DNA of 64,000 bases, from contig WARS01000007.1 of the NCBI GenBank assembly GCA_008933995.1, forward strand, positions 7,922,923 through 7,986,922, given 5' to 3'. A program made the position numbers and the translations under genes. The notes below the pieces were generated by a model. The model saw only the letters and a list, made by a program, of their open reading frames with translations, did no database searches and was not told the DNA's origin. This document shows positions 48,886 through 62,757 of this stretch, piece after piece. Numbering within the stretch: the first letter of the stretch is position 1; every line of letters begins with the position of its first letter. This DNA is from Datnioides undecimradiatus (Eukaryota > Chordata > Actinopteri > Lobotiformes > Datnioididae).

Positions 48886-48923
48886 GTGCGTGCGTGCGTG
48901 CGTGTGTGTGTGTGTGTGTGTGT
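48886..48923. repeat. (TGCG)n(TG)n microsatellite
   Basis: TGCG units passing into TG, then CA-rich sequence on the same strand at 48928-48951, a small inverted pairing. Confidence 0.9.
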
Positions 48924-49789
48924 CGCAAACACACACGCATACACACACAACCAGAGGTCTGTTTCTCACAGAGCTGACTGGGCTTCGGTACCCAGCTGCT
49001 CACAGAGACGATATTAACTAAGATAGATTACCAGAGAGAGGGAGTGAGACGGAGAGAGAGAGGCACAGACAGAGAGAGAGAGGGGTAGAGAAAGCAGAGA
49101 GAGAAACTGAAGAAAAAAAGAACAGGAAGTCTGAGCAATAGAGAGATAGAGACAGAACAACAAAAGACAAAAATGGCAGACTGACTAAAAGGGTTGAGAG
49201 AGAAAGAGAGACAAACAGGAGATGTGGCCAATATGAAAAGAAGAACTGAAACCATAATAGTCCTCAGAATTGTTGGCTAACTGTGGGGTAATAGGTACAC
49301 CTCCCCCTACAACACACTGTCATTTTTACACTTCTCTTTGTGTATGGATGAGACAAGCTAACCTAAAGAGTTCATTTAAGAGCTTTAGAAGTGTTGGCAG
49401 GCGTGTTTTTGACCTTTGGGCAGAGCCAGGCTGAGCCGTTTCACCCTGTTTCCAGTCTCTTTGCTAAGCTAGGCTAACCACATCCTTTGTGCCAATTGTA
49501 CTTAAGACACAGACCAGAGAGGTATATCTTCTCATGTCACTCTCAGGAAAAAAAGCATAGAAACCAGTGTTTCTTCCAAAATGCAGAACCATTGTTTTCA
49601 GGATTTTAACTTTGAACAAACGAGACATTTATAATTTTCCGTCTTTTCCTCTTTTGTGCCCCCTCCCAGCTCATTTTCTCTCTCCTCAGTTTCTTCGTCT
49701 CCCACTCAACCCTCTGTCCTCATGTGACTGGAAAAGCAAATGCTCAGATGTCATCAATTTCCACCATCCCAACTATGAGAGACACCGAG

Positions 49790-49792
<3 letters not shown>

Positions 49793-49829
<37 letters not shown>
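49793..49829. repeat. (GA)n microsatellite
   Basis: About 18 GA units. Confidence 0.95.
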
Positions 49830-49830
<1 letters not shown>

Positions 49831-49905
49831 CAGGAAGAAGTCATTAATTACCAGGAAGTGCTGGCGAGGCAGCGGCGCACCTGTATGCCAGCTTCGCTCC
49901 AGCTG

Positions 49906-49933
49906 ACACACACACACACACACACACACAAAT

Positions 49934-49977
<44 letters not shown>
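49906..49977. repeat. compound (CA)n microsatellite
   Basis: Two CA runs of about 13 and 20 units, separated by AATGTA. Confidence 0.95.
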
Positions 49978-49979
<2 letters not shown>

Positions 49980-51549
49980 CTGAGGGAGCAAGGCCCTGAG
50001 GCTTCTACCAGACACAGAAAAACCAGCAGAGACGACGAATGAAACTGGACTCACAGAGCCAGAACAGTGCGGCCACATATCTCAAAACACACACTAAACA
50101 CATCCAGGTCCTACAGCTAACGCATCCATAAATCACTGACTATTAGTTTCTTAAACAGTAAAAGAAATGGTGTCCATCACAACTTTTCATAGCCCACGTT
50201 GAGAAGAAGAATTTAAAATGATATAAAGAAGAGAGAGGCAGGAAATGTTCAGATTTATAGAAGACAATGTTGATGGCATTCTATATTTTCTTGATAAATG
50301 TCTTAATTACGAGACTTCTTGTTGATTCATTTTGTGCCGATCGACTAATTAATTAATTGACTAATCTCCTTAGAGCTCTACAAATTCATTCCATCTATGC
50401 TGAAATGACACTCTTTATATCACTTAACTGCAGCTCCACAGTGAGTCAGTCATGGTGCCACCAACAGTGTCTCGAGGCTACAATGAAACATGAATGAGCC
50501 TGTCCGCAAGAGAGAAATGTCTGTTCAAATGCCTAAATATGAACTGATATGTTTTAATTTGAACATTTGTTGGTATGATTCTCTTTATTTGTTGCTATTG
50601 AGTTGGTTGTTTTATATAAAGCTGTTCAGTTTTCACATGTTTTCACTGGATGTTGCTTTCTTAATTGCACTACTGTTTTATTTGGATATTTTTAGTGCTG
50701 AGACTGCAGCTAGACTAGCAACTGCCTACCACAGATGTTAAATGGGATGAACAAAAAACAACCTAGGTTTAAGGTGAATTATTAGACCTTGAAAGGAGGA
50801 CTTTGTCATAAATGGAAATCATCTTGACCTGGTGTTCATTTCTTGTTCCTGTCAAGATCAGAAAATGCTCACATGGGTCTAAGTGATAGGAAATTAAAAC
50901 AAAAGCCCACCCAACAGCGACGTCACGAGGTACTCGACACACCCTGCATGCAACAAGGTGAGAAATGAAACCGGATGTAGGTCAACAGAAAACAAGATTT
51001 CCTAGGAGGGACAAGACCTTAAAACTCCTGTAAAGACGGCTTTACAGCTTCAACAGTTGTGATTTCTATATCTTTGCTAAAACAAGGAGTGATGGCACTA
51101 CAACTGCTCAAGCTTACTTGAAATAAAGCATTAAAAAAAAACAACAAATGTGTGTTTTATTGACAGCTAAATTTCAATAAAGAAAACACAACAGTCATGC
51201 TCAAACACAGTGTTATCAGTCAGCTTCTCCGGTGACTGAAAACTTATTTCTATCATGTGTTTTTTTTAGGCCATCTGCTGGGTATGGTAGGATGAAGGGG
51301 CCTTTTAAAGGGACATTAACTGCAGTGTGAATCCGTAAATGTTAATTTTTTCTTTATGTTAGTGAATGTCTTGTGGTGACAGCTGAGGGGGAGTGTAAGT
51401 ATATCCTTCAGTACTCTGTTCAAAGACGGTCACATGACAGTTACTGTCACAAAGAGTATTACAAATCCAGCAGTTTGGAGCGTTTACTTCAATAACTACA
51501 ATAATACAAAATGGATAAAAATGCCAAGCTAGCATTTAATTATAATACT

Positions 51550-51645
51550 GTTACAATTAGGGGTTCAGTCCCCATGAGCAAGGCACTAAGAGAGCCAGGG
51601 TTAGAGGTTCAATTCCCTCTGTGGTGACAAAAACATGTAGCCTAA
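51550..51645. repeat. SINE-like fragment with tRNA B-box-like words
   Basis: GGGTTCAGTCCCCATGAGCAAGGCAC and GAGGTTCAATTCCCTCTGTGG resemble B-box and linker phrases of fish tRNA-derived SINEs. No A box or tail was recognised, so this is a weak call. Confidence 0.3.
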
Positions 51646-51775
51646 CAATGTCAACAAAGGCAAGTGATATGCCATATACTACCAAAGTTAAAGGCTTGTA
51701 CAGCCAATCAGGGCACAGAACAGCCATGAGAGGCCAATCATATCTGCTCATTGGAGTCTCCGAGACACCAGCTGC

Positions 51776-51806
<31 letters not shown>
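51776..51806. repeat. (GT)n microsatellite
   Basis: About 13 GT units plus GCGTGT. Confidence 0.93.
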
Positions 51807-51998
51807 CTGTGTTTAGAATGATGTCAGAGCAGGGAAAACCTCAGGGACAGATCATAGAAACACACACATGCACGCAAACACACATACACACACACATACG
51901 CAGTAGCACTCGAGGTAGCGAGGGATCAACTTGCCAGTGACAACTTCCTCCATCTTCTAACGGCTCCACACACCAACACACACCCAATAACAGACAAT

Positions 51999-52030
51999 CT
52001 CTCTCTCTCTCTATCTCTCTCACTCACTCA

Positions 52031-52076
<46 letters not shown>
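51999..52076. repeat. compound (CT)n-(CA)n microsatellite
   Basis: CT run, CACT units, then about 20 CA units. Confidence 0.95.
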
Positions 52077-52077
<1 letters not shown>

Positions 52078-52220
52078 GGCAGTTCAAAGCATTTCTCCTT
52101 AATTAGCGTTCAACGCTTGGCTTGACAAATAAATAGCGATCATTTAAGAACACTAAGAGAGGAATCAGACAGCACATTACACCTCACAATATCTGGCAGC
52201 TTCCTGCAAGCAATTAGAAC

Positions 52221-53066
52221 CGGAGGGGGTGAATGACAAGGGGGAGAGAAGGTTTTAGAGCAAGGAAACAAAAAAGGTAGGAAAGGAAGGATGGAAGCAA
52301 AATTGGAGGGACAAATAAGTGGGGAACTGATGATAAAAAGGGGGAAGAATAAGAGAGGGGCAAGAGTAGAAGACTGGGTTGGAAGAATGAGGGGGAGAGG
52401 AAGGAAGGAAGTAAACAGGTAGTAGACAATAGGTAGTGAGAGAGGAAAATGGGAAAAGTAAGATGTTAAAGAGAGGTACAAGTAGAGGTACGGAGGTTAC
52501 AAAAGACAAAAGAGAAAGATATGACATGACAGGGAGAAGGAAATAAAAAGGATGGGAAGAGAAACTGAAGGAAGGAAGGAGAAAGAGACGGGTTGGTATG
52601 AAATAAAAGGAGAAATGCTAAATTGAGGTGGAAAGGGAAGACGAAGAGTTAAGCAGGACAGACATAAGGCACAAGAAAGTAAGCAAGGATAGAAAAAGAG
52701 GGGAAGGGGAGAATGCATGAGAAAAAGGCAGGTAGAGAAAGAGGTAAGAAGGGGGCAGAAGTTAACTAAGGAGGGCGGGAAAAGGGAAAGGTAGGAAGGA
52801 GAAAAGAGCAGTGAGGTAAGAAGGGAAGTAAAGAGGGTAAGAGTGATGAAGAAAAGGAGGAAGACGGTGAAGAGACTGAAGCATAGACCGTAGGTGGAAA
52901 GGAAAGTACAAAAAGAGCCAAGGACTGATGAAGGGGAAGATAAAGGAAGAAAGGGAGAATCATGCAAGGAAGAAAGGGGAGGAGACAGGAAGTGAATGAA
53001 TGATAGACAAAGAGACAGATTTATATTTAGAGATGAAAAGAGAGATGAAAAGAGAATGAAAAATAG
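52221..53066. repeat. polypurine tract (plus strand)
   Basis: About 845 bases of A/G-dominated sequence made of GGAAGGAAGG- and GAGAAAG-type words, preceded by CT and CA microsatellites. The 195-codon minus-strand frame across it is Ser/Leu/Phe-rich and an artefact. Confidence 0.88.
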
Positions 53067-54096
53067 GCCTCCCTGTGGCTCCATCTTGAACTGATCACTT
53101 CCATCATGCCTCAGTCCCAGCTGCCTTCACTTTGTAGTAGTGGATACATTTTAGTCATTAGGACTCAGGAACAAACACAGGCAGGAGTGAGGAAATAAAA
53201 CTTAAACTATGGACATTGTTCATTCTGTGCAGCAACCCACTTCTGTCTGGCAGGAAAAGTTAACGATTTGGTTCTTTGTCACCGCTTTCATGGCATTTTC
53301 CGCTGCAGCAGACAGCTGGTTTCAGTGAAAAAGCTCCTAAAGTTTCATATTTTAATATACTAAGGTGCTGTTACTCTACTGTCCACTAGAGGCTGGTCCG
53401 AGCAGAAAATCTGCATTGAAGTAAATGGGAAAAGGCCCAAATTTGTCTCTCAAACTACAAAGTCAATATTTTAATATTCCACATCCATTTAAAAGAAAAT
53501 GAAAACCTCAAAATGTATGTTTCACATTGAAGGATGATTAAACATCATATATTCAGTGACCAAACAAACAAGCAGAGCTTGCTTTATTAGTCGTGTCAGT
53601 GGACTTAGATCACATCTTATTGACAGTGAGCTGGCAACATAAGCCAATAACCACACAACAGTCACTTTTACATATGTGTCACACCACTGCCAACTTCAAA
53701 TCAGTGAGTGGACACAAAAACCAAAAACAGAAACCTCTCATGTGAAATAAACATAAAAAAAATGTTTGTTACAGTTTGAGATGCTGGTTGATGAGCTGTT
53801 TGCGAAAAGGAAAGTTTTCAGGGCCTTTAATATTTACTGCTGCATTAATTTCCGTGCTTTGCTTTTTTACTTTTAAGGCCATGCATTCATTTTCAGTAAT
53901 GTCCAAGGCCTAGGTTGCAGGTCCTTTCTCATTCAAAGGAGGTTCAAGGCCTGTGGGATCCAGGATGTTGTTGCTTCATCTGTCACAGATAAGAATTCAA
54001 GAGAGGTTCTGCAGAACTGAGCTCTGATGAAGGGAACACACATGAAAAATATCAGCTCGCTTTCCCGCATCTCATGGATCAAGATGGGTTTATTTA

Positions 54097-54119
54097 TGTG
54101 TGTGTGTGTGTGTGTGTGT
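54097..54119. repeat. (GT)n microsatellite
   Basis: About 11 GT units. Confidence 0.93.
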
Positions 54120-54307
54120 ACGTGCAAGAATCAATGAAAAAACACACAGATGCATCACTTGTTAGCGTATGCATCAGTGTGTGTGTATTTCAGTTTTGGC
54201 TGTGTATATTTGTGTGTGTGTGTGTGGTTGTGTGTCAGCTCTGTAGTGTAGGCGTGACAGCTCAGTTCTGTTCTGTGTCTGTTACCAGCTGTTGTACTCG
54301 CAGTTCC

Positions 54308-54343
54308 TGTGTGTGTGTGTGTGTGTGTATGTGTGTGTGTGTG
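54308..54343. repeat. (GT)n microsatellite
   Basis: GT array with one AT interruption. Confidence 0.93.
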
Positions 54344-55954
54344 ACAGCATACTGTTTGATGTTAGACACATCTGAGAGGGGAGAGGGTTAACATCACCGA
54401 CAGAGATACAGAGTAGCTCCCCGGTTTGCCTCCATGATGCCTGATGAGTCGACTCCTGCATGAATCGATCAAATGACCGGAACCTTTTCACAACAGTCTA
54501 ACAGAACCTGAGGCTGGGTTTCCTCTCAACGCTTGTTTTCACAATAAAACACATACGGGGAATAATGGAATCCATTTTCAGATCCTTACGTAAAAAAGCC
54601 AATCTCATATTGTGGAAATACTCCATTATGAGTAAGTTTTGCCTGCAACGCTGTTCATAAATCTCTATGTGGTGACTTGGCTGAAAACTGCACCTGGGCA
54701 GAGGGACAGAATCTGCAATAAACCAGAAAAAGATAAAGAAAGAAAACTAAAATACGCCTGAAGTCTGCCAGCTAATGGGAAAAGCCTAAGGTTTAGATGA
54801 GAGAAATGTGTCACTCCCTTTGAACCCATACAAGATGGTGAAATCTTCAAGAACTACTATGTAATTAGAACTTCATCTCCAGACATTTAGAAAGATGCCT
54901 GTGACACAAAAGTGTCAATAATGCTACAGTCACACTTTGTGAAAATAGTTAGGCTAAAAGCCTACAGCCATGCCAGCATATGTGCAAGGCTCCTTCAGCA
55001 AACATTGATGTTTCAGTTAAATGTGAAAGCCCAAATGCTACCATGCACACAATGACAATTTGGCTAACATTTAGCATGGTGATCTTTAGCAGGTATTATA
55101 TTTACATGACCATCATCCTTGTGCGGTGAGCACAAACATTTTCTAGGTATAGCTGAGGCTGATGGGAATATTATGAGTTTATTGGCTATTCAGATATAAA
55201 CCAAAGTATTGGCTAAATTAAAACTGTAGTCTGATGATGGTTCTAGATGAAAAAGTGTTATCCAAGAACTGCAGAGATATTTCACCACAACAAAGACACA
55301 CACATACAAACGTCATGGTGGAACTAGAAGGAGATTCAGGGGATTAATACAGTCATGAGAATTCATCTTCTGGGAACCATGAATAATGATTGTACAGTTT
55401 TGTCGACCTATTGTGGTGTGTCATCAGCTCTCATGCACAGAAAATTCATACAGACAGATCATATTAGAACAGTTTTATGAAGTTCACCACAATCCATCCA
55501 TATTCAATGACTGCATCATAAAGTGCAGAAGACTTAACAAACTCCATGAAAAGGGCCGAGTTATTCGACTGGACTCATTATTTTGACTTGTTTTAACCTC
55601 AACTTTCAACTCTAATACTAAGAAACACAACTGTGTAAACTGACAAAACTTTGTGACTGGGAATAGCAAATATGTCTCTACAACTCTAACTGAAGGAAAG
55701 CCAGTAGCTTACGTCATAGTGACAACGGGTGGTCCTGACACTCAGAGTGTTCATATAATGAATACCACGCACACACACACACACACGGAAACTGTCAGCT
55801 GTCAAAGCTGATGTATCAACACTCACGATAAGTGAGCACAGCAGTGTGTGTGTGTGATCGATAGTAAAATAAAATAGAGTGTCGATCTGTGAGGCCGACA
55901 AATGAGACTAAACGACGGCTGAGAGTCTCCTGAGAGCAACGAGCAGCTGGATCC

Positions 55955-55981
55955 GTGTGTGTGTGTGTGTGTGTGTGTGTG
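55955..55981. repeat. (GT)n microsatellite
   Basis: About 13 GT units. Confidence 0.94.
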
Positions 55982-58900
55982 CAGAGCTGGAGAGCATCTG
56001 TGAGTAAAACATCTCACCACACACAAAGATGCAGAGGATGGATGGATGGATGTAAAGGAAGAAGAGGAGGATATATGTACACACACACGGCTCCCCTTTC
56101 TGTTCCTTTACTTTTAGGCCTGTGAAGGTGAGTTAGAACTGTCTGCGGCAGAAGAACAGCTCTGTGCCACAGTATTATATTTAAAGTTTTCTTTAATGTT
56201 TTTAATGTTTTTATCTGCTCTTTTACCCCGATTATACAAACACAGCCGGCTGCCAGTACACTACAGTTTTCTCCATTCACTTGATGCTTTTCTGCTTTCT
56301 GGTTGCCTTTTTGGTTCACACAACTATCACACAACTAAATCTGTGGTTTGCAAAAGATTCAACAAAGGACAGAGCATGCTTTGGTGTTTCCTGCTCACAG
56401 GGTTTGTCTCTGTGGTGTTTGTGGCTCACTGGCTGTGTAAAAACATGCAAAGGGACAAAACTTTTGGTTCTATAATCAGAGCAGGGCCACACGCACAGCA
56501 CAGCAGCTAGGTTACCTGATGGCAGCAAAAAGAGGAGAGAGAAAGAGAGAAAGAAAAGCAGCTGTGGTGTTTTTCTCCAGTCTAGACTTCACTGTCAACA
56601 CTATAGTCGTGGTTATGCAGATAAGTATCTATAACCTGACTTAATCAAATCCAAGCTATGAAGCAGCAAACAAGCTGTCTGAATCCTGTATCTATTTACA
56701 GTTTTGACTGCGGTGTTTGTGTCACCTTTATTACAGTATTACAGGGTTATTGCTGCATTAATCTGCACAGGTGTACATGATTAACTATTATATTGGAGAA
56801 ACACTATTCCATTCATAATCTATATTTACATACATTAATACAATGAAAATTTGGTCAGTCAGGACAAACTATGGCCCAAGCAGCTTCATTAATAATATTT
56901 CTCTTCATGTAAACAGTCTTTGACTCGCCCTTGTTTTTTTTGTTTTTTTTCCGTTTTTTTTTTCCTGGGCTTCAGAGCAGCTGTTGGGGGCTTGTACTTC
57001 CTGCTGCCATACCATTGGTCAGAAAACAGCCAATGGGGATAAGCTCAGTGTAGAGACAGAATGAAGTGATGATGAACACACACATGCACATACACACGCA
57101 CACACTTGGAAACCAGATTCCACTATAAAGCCTACGCACAGGAACTGTTGGCCCTCCAGAGGGGGATAAGGACTCACACACATGCATGCGCGCACACACG
57201 CACACACACAGACAAATACACACACAGTAATGCCTGGCCCCTATACTGACACATTCCGCAGATGTGTAGAAATATTGCATTTTGAGAGCGAGTGAGTGAC
57301 CGAGACAAAGAGAGAAAGCAGAGCAACCAGGGTCAGCGAGACGAGAGGAGAAAAAGGACAGAGAACAAATCAGGAACACACTTTGAGAGAGACGAGATGA
57401 AGAGCTGGACAGAGAGAGAAGTGAGGGAAATGAAATTGTGATGATACATGATTTACATTATAAATGTGTGGTCAATCACTTGTTTCAGCCCGATGAATGC
57501 CACCTGTTCAAGAGGAGGTGTGTGTTTGTGAGATGTCACCACTATTAGAACGAGTGCAATCAAACTGCCATATAAGGCAAGTATTATTCATAAGCCATGT
57601 TTTGGAAATCAGCAGACAAAAACTTGACATGACAAATACTGCAGTGAGAGTGGTGCTGTACAGTGTCTGTCACAGACATAAAGAGGGAATGGTGTGAACA
57701 GAAGACATGACTGGATATAGACCTTAAGGAAGACCGTGAGGCAGAGGGTTCTCCTACTGAACTACTGACGTTTCAGTAATGAAATATGCCAATAAGTTGG
57801 AACATTAGTTTTCTCAAGTGGTTCTGCAGAAGGAGGTACAACTGTGGATTGTGTACCCCATTGATTAAGGTGGAGTTGCCGTTATCAGATAGCCCCAAAA
57901 CCCCTGTACCAACATGCTGAAATGGCTTTATGAAACTGATTTTCCTCCCCTGCCACTGCATGAAGAAATAACCTGAGGTCACCTCTGCGATCAAACACTC
58001 TCATGTAACCACTCACAAGTATTACAACTCATGAATCGCTCTTTCTATTGACACGCACTGTCTTTGTATACACTGAAATACATTATATAGTTTAATGTAT
58101 GTGGGGGAGGCAGATGGACAGAGAGAGAAAAAGACAGCATATGAGAGATAGAGAGCAACACAGAGGCAGAGAGGCAGAGACACTGAGGCTGAGATGTGTT
58201 CAGTAATAAGCAGAGGACTCCGCTCTCTGCAGAGAGGTGTGCAGGTCAGAGGTCAGTGTGTTTGGAGAGCCCTCAGAGTGTTTAAAAGGACCCGTTCAGC
58301 TCTCTGAAGACTGATGAGGACTGAACGTGAAGCTGAGGATGACACACCTGCTCCTGTTTCAGCAGGTGATGGAAACTGAACACAGCTCCCTGTTAGTTAC
58401 AGTTAGTGAGAGACTTACAGTTTTAGCCATGGATGCTGAGTGGAGCTGCAGAGATTATAGTATAATTCACATTTCTAAATATTGGTAATGTCAAATCATA
58501 TGCATGCTTTTGTGTGTGTTTGGGTGGGTATGTGTGTTTGAGGGAGAGTATAATTATAAAATACGGTACATATCTACATACATGTGCTTTAATATAAGTG
58601 GATGTGCGTGTGCATGTGTGTGTGTGTGTGCACCTTCCTTAATAGGTAAATGCAGCTTCTAAGCTCCTCTGAAACCTCGCAGAGCTTCAAAACGGAGCCT
58701 TCAGCACTTTTTACTGACTGATGTGTGAAAGCACGCGTGTGTGTGTGCGAGTATGTGTGTGTGTGAAGGGTTAAAGGCCTTTTTTCATGTTGCATTCCAC
58801 CAGAACCTCACATCCACACTGCTGCTGCCTCAGCTGTAGCTGCCGGCCCACGACCAACCTACTGATCTGTGAGGCGATAACTGGATGACAGGCATGCTTT

Positions 58901-59255
58901 GGTGTGGCTGAGAGAGAGGGGGGATGTGGGCGTGTGTGTGTGTGCAGCCGACAGCAGTGGCTTTGGCTTGAATGAATGACAGAGTGGGAAAGGAGAGAAA
59001 AATTGAGAGGGAGAAAAAAAGACGATGAAAAACAGCAAGATAAGAAGATATAAAGAGAGAGAGAGAGATGGGGGGGTGAGAGACAATGAAAGATAGTGGT
59101 AATATGTATGAGTGAGAGATAGTGAGTGAGAGGGAGGGACAGTGATATGGGAAGATCATCCTCTTCCATCCCTTCATCCAGATGATGTGGGTTTTTCTGC
59201 TTATGTTGACAGAATGTCCCTTTAGATAGCTTTAGATAGGAGTCATAGAGAAGCC

Positions 59256-59258
<3 letters not shown>

Positions 59259-59288
<30 letters not shown>
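59259..59288. repeat. (GT)n microsatellite
   Basis: About 15 GT units. Confidence 0.94.
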
Positions 59289-59289
<1 letters not shown>

Positions 59290-61925
59290 TACTGGCTGTG
59301 TATTATATTACCCATGAGGGTGTTTCTGCTGTGGTTATTGGAGTTCAGGTGATGCTCTCAGCAGCAGTGAAGCCACATACATCCCCATAAAACAAGAGAA
59401 GAGCAAACAACAAACTGATGGTTACCAGTTGTGGACAAAAAACCCCCTGCAGGTTTTGTCCCGAGGGTGGCGCTACATGAAAGGTCAGGTCCTGCTGAAC
59501 TATGTCTAGTCTGGCTTGTCATATTTATGCCTGTTTGAGGCGGGAGGAAAGAGCTAGCCTGTTGAACCTTCGAAAATACGGTATAACACTTTGTATTTTA
59601 TTTGTTCTCTGTGTATGCAAACGGTAATGATTGTTTCCTGGGAGGTTGTGTGCCAGGACTATCCTTTGGAAGGATACAACAGTTTAGGTTCTATTCAGCA
59701 ATCACATTCATGTGAATGAGCAGTGGAGGACACAGAAAAAAGATGGAGGATCGTCTAGCAAAAAAGTTCAACCTGGCTCAACTTTTGCAATATTATCTGT
59801 CAAGGTCTGCTGGCCAATCACATGCATGCAAGGGCACATTCACTGAGATGACACAACTGTCGTTTTAACTTTTCCTTTTGTGTGTTGAGGTTGAAAAATG
59901 CAATCATCTACCAAAGTGATGAATAGTTTGGTAGCTGGCAATCAAAGTATTAAGAAACTAAGTTGACTGCCGCTAGGAGACAGATTTTGAACAGCAATAT
60001 CTGTTGTCAAAGACAATTTGTACATCGAAACATTCACCTGACCATCCTCACTAGGTGGTTTTGTGGTGCTCTCCTTATATGTAACAGCCATAGATCATAT
60101 GGCTGCAAACGGTCAAACTACCAACACCAGCTGCTGTTCTACTGAAAACAGTCACACCATTGCAAATTACCCGACCAGTGCATGTCCATGACAGGTGTAA
60201 AAAATGCCCATGACATGTGATAACTGAGCTTTAAAGTAAGTGACAAGTCGATTACAGTGTGAAACTCAGTGCAATATCACCGCAGAAGGTCCATTACTAT
60301 CAGCAAAAAGAGAGCTGCTGATGATGATCATGTGAAGTGATCAAAAACTCCAGATCTAAAGCCATATAAGGCTAAATGCTGTTTTAAAGATCAAGAATGA
60401 AACTTTGAAAATTAACTTTTGAACAATATGGACGAGGAGTTCAGAAGGGTTCAGAGGGGTTCAAACATGCAACAGCTGACTAATAAATACAGAGAATATG
60501 GTTTCCGGTATCTCTAGTGCACATGATAACCACATTATAATATGTATAAGGTGCATTTGGATGTAGTTTTAGATGTAACTAAAAATTTGGCAAATATTTA
60601 AGAAAACAATAATTCATAATCAAGTAACGTATTAAGATAAATGACAAAGAAATGTCAATCTAATCAAAGAACAGACTTGTTTGTTTTATATCCCTGGTGT
60701 TTCGTGTGTTTTCATGCCACCTTCAGCCAGCAGATGATGGTTATTGGAGGTTGTTTGGATGTTTTTTAGGGGAACAGAGCTGGCTGCTGGGGGGTTGGGC
60801 TTGTACATTGGCAGGAGGCCATGTTTCCCAGCCCCCACCACCCATTTACAGCCCAGAGAGAATCACCAGCCAGACCCAATGAGCCTTCCAGTTTACACAG
60901 GATACAAGCAGAAGGTTCACACCAAAAACAAACCTATGTTCATACTTCTGAAGTAAAAACGCTCTGTTGTGCAGAAAACAAACACAGAGATATGCTGCTC
61001 TGTTGGACTATTACACACTATTGGGCCAATTAACCACCCAGTTTCAAAAGATGAAGTCAGATGCAGATACAGTTAACGGTTAAGTTAACAATATTTACAC
61101 AACTCTCAGGTCCACCTCTAAATGTCTGTTCAACAGCTATGAATGCTGATCTTTGATCTTTTAAGTGATTCTAATATGTGCGTCATGATGTGTGGATGCA
61201 GAGAGACATCAAGTTACCTACTTTTTAATGTGACATATTGACATGATGTCAATGGAAAGGATTTATAAGGAAGTAGTGGTGATTGGAAAGTGCAAACTAG
61301 CTAACAGCCCAACTTCCAAACAGTTATCGATCACAGCAACACAATGTCAGACAGAGTAAGGAAGTGAAAAAGCAGTGGCAGTTCAGTCAGACTGTCAATA
61401 TTTGGAACTCAACACTGAAACTGGCAGCAGATTTGTGGTTATGACTGAGCACAATAACAACATTAGGATGCATGTATACAAAACCTAAAGACTCAAATAC
61501 AAAAACTGGAGCCAAATCTAAATTACATTAAAACTCCAATGGTACAAATCTACTTGGTTTGGTCAGAGAGCTATGGAATAAACTGGGGTCATTGGAAATC
61601 TTCCTGCTGTTAGTTTGTGAGCTCATCCTCCCTTCTAAGTGTTTTCTTTTTTTTTTTTTTTTTCACTAACAGCCGAGGATGAAGCCAGAGGATTTTGGAC
61701 TTCAGCCCAGCATGTAAATTTATCTGCCATTTCCAAACAATTTCCATCAGGAGCCATTCAGAGTGTGTAACAGGATAATTTGACAGCAGCCCAGTAGGAA
61801 AATGGCCAGTGAGGCAGTAATGTTTGATTTATTTCATATTTTTGTCCTCTACGGTGTGCTGTAGCCTCGTACAAAGGCCACAGCTGGATATGAGAGGTGG
61901 TTATAAATAAAAGATCAGCTAGTTG

Positions 61926-62450
61926 GCGATGGTTGGATGGATGGATGGATGGTTAGATGGATGGATGGATGCATGGATAGATTGATCAGAGAGCGATCGA
62001 GTCAACAAATGGACTTCTGGATGAACAAATGAATAGAGTAAAAGATTGAATTGTGAATAAACGAGCAATCAGACAGCTGGATGGATTTGTAAGTGAGTCG
62101 TGTGAACGACAAATGGATGAAGGCAGCATATGGAGTGATGAAACACTAAATGAATGAATGAATAAATGAGTGTTCAAGTGGGTGGATGGGTACATTGTGG
62201 GGTGAACTCGACTAAATGAACCACAAATTGTGTAAATAAATATGCATGAATAAATGAGTGAGAGATCAGACGGTAACTTGTTATCAAAGTTTTAAATAAT
62301 TAACTGTAAAAGTGAATAAATGAAACAATGAATGAAGGAGTGAGAATATGAACCAGTGATCAATGGATGACGGACTGCCTTATATTTAATATGTAGAGAA
62401 ACTATGTAAAGATATACAGGCTAATAAATGAAGAAATTAATGAATGGTGG
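61926..62450. repeat. decayed tetranucleotide array (GGAT/GAAT)
   Basis: A fresh (GGAT)n core at 61930-61975 is followed by about 470 bases in which GAATGAATGAATAAATGAG, GATGGATGG and AAATGAATGA-type words keep recurring. This suggests an old, mutated tetranucleotide expansion. Confidence 0.7.
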
Positions 62451-62531
62451 AAAGTCGCCTGCATGCAAACTATTCCAGTTCAACTGACACACTTGGCATG
62501 AGGGAGATATGACTGGCATGTTGTCTGTCTC

Positions 62532-62533
<2 letters not shown>

Positions 62534-62563
<30 letters not shown>
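62534..62563. repeat. (GT)n microsatellite
   Basis: About 15 GT units. Confidence 0.94.
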
Positions 62564-62565
<2 letters not shown>

Positions 62566-62757
62566 TTGTTCACAAGGTTGTCAGGGCCAAATCCTGTCCT
62601 CGTAACAGAAAAGGAAAAGATCAAACCCAAAAGGCAGGAAGGTCTTTTCACCCCTTAAGTCTGAAAACTACCACAAGTCCTTCAAAAGCCTCACTGGGAT
62701 TTTTTTGCTCCCCTTTAGTTCCCTTCACTCCACTTTCTGTCTCCTCTTCATTCACAA

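Noticed and set aside
49856..49905. Minus-strand exon-like segment (repeat-derived gtcag acceptor, gtaatt donor) coding LERSWHTGAPLPRQHF
   Set aside because: Its acceptor tract is simply the adjacent CA repeat, and the peptide does not match the tcf4 segment expected upstream of 44723.
52868..52884. GTCTATGCTTC on the minus strand, resembling the start of the expected VYAPS exon
   Set aside because: It lies on the wrong side of the upstream exons, inside a purine tract, and the following residues do not match.
52497..53084. 195-codon minus-strand open frame
   Set aside because: It lies wholly within a polypurine tract, so stop codons are rare by composition.
57773..57994. 73-codon minus-strand frame with SGYFFMQWQGRKI and HVGTGVLGLSDNG
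   Set aside because: It looks protein-like, but I recognise no family. FFMQ only coincidentally resembles the end of the missing tcf4 exon.
60740..60960. Overlapping open frames on both strands near 60.8 kb
   Set aside because: No family match and no consistent acceptor/donor pair; probably chance in a GC-richer patch.
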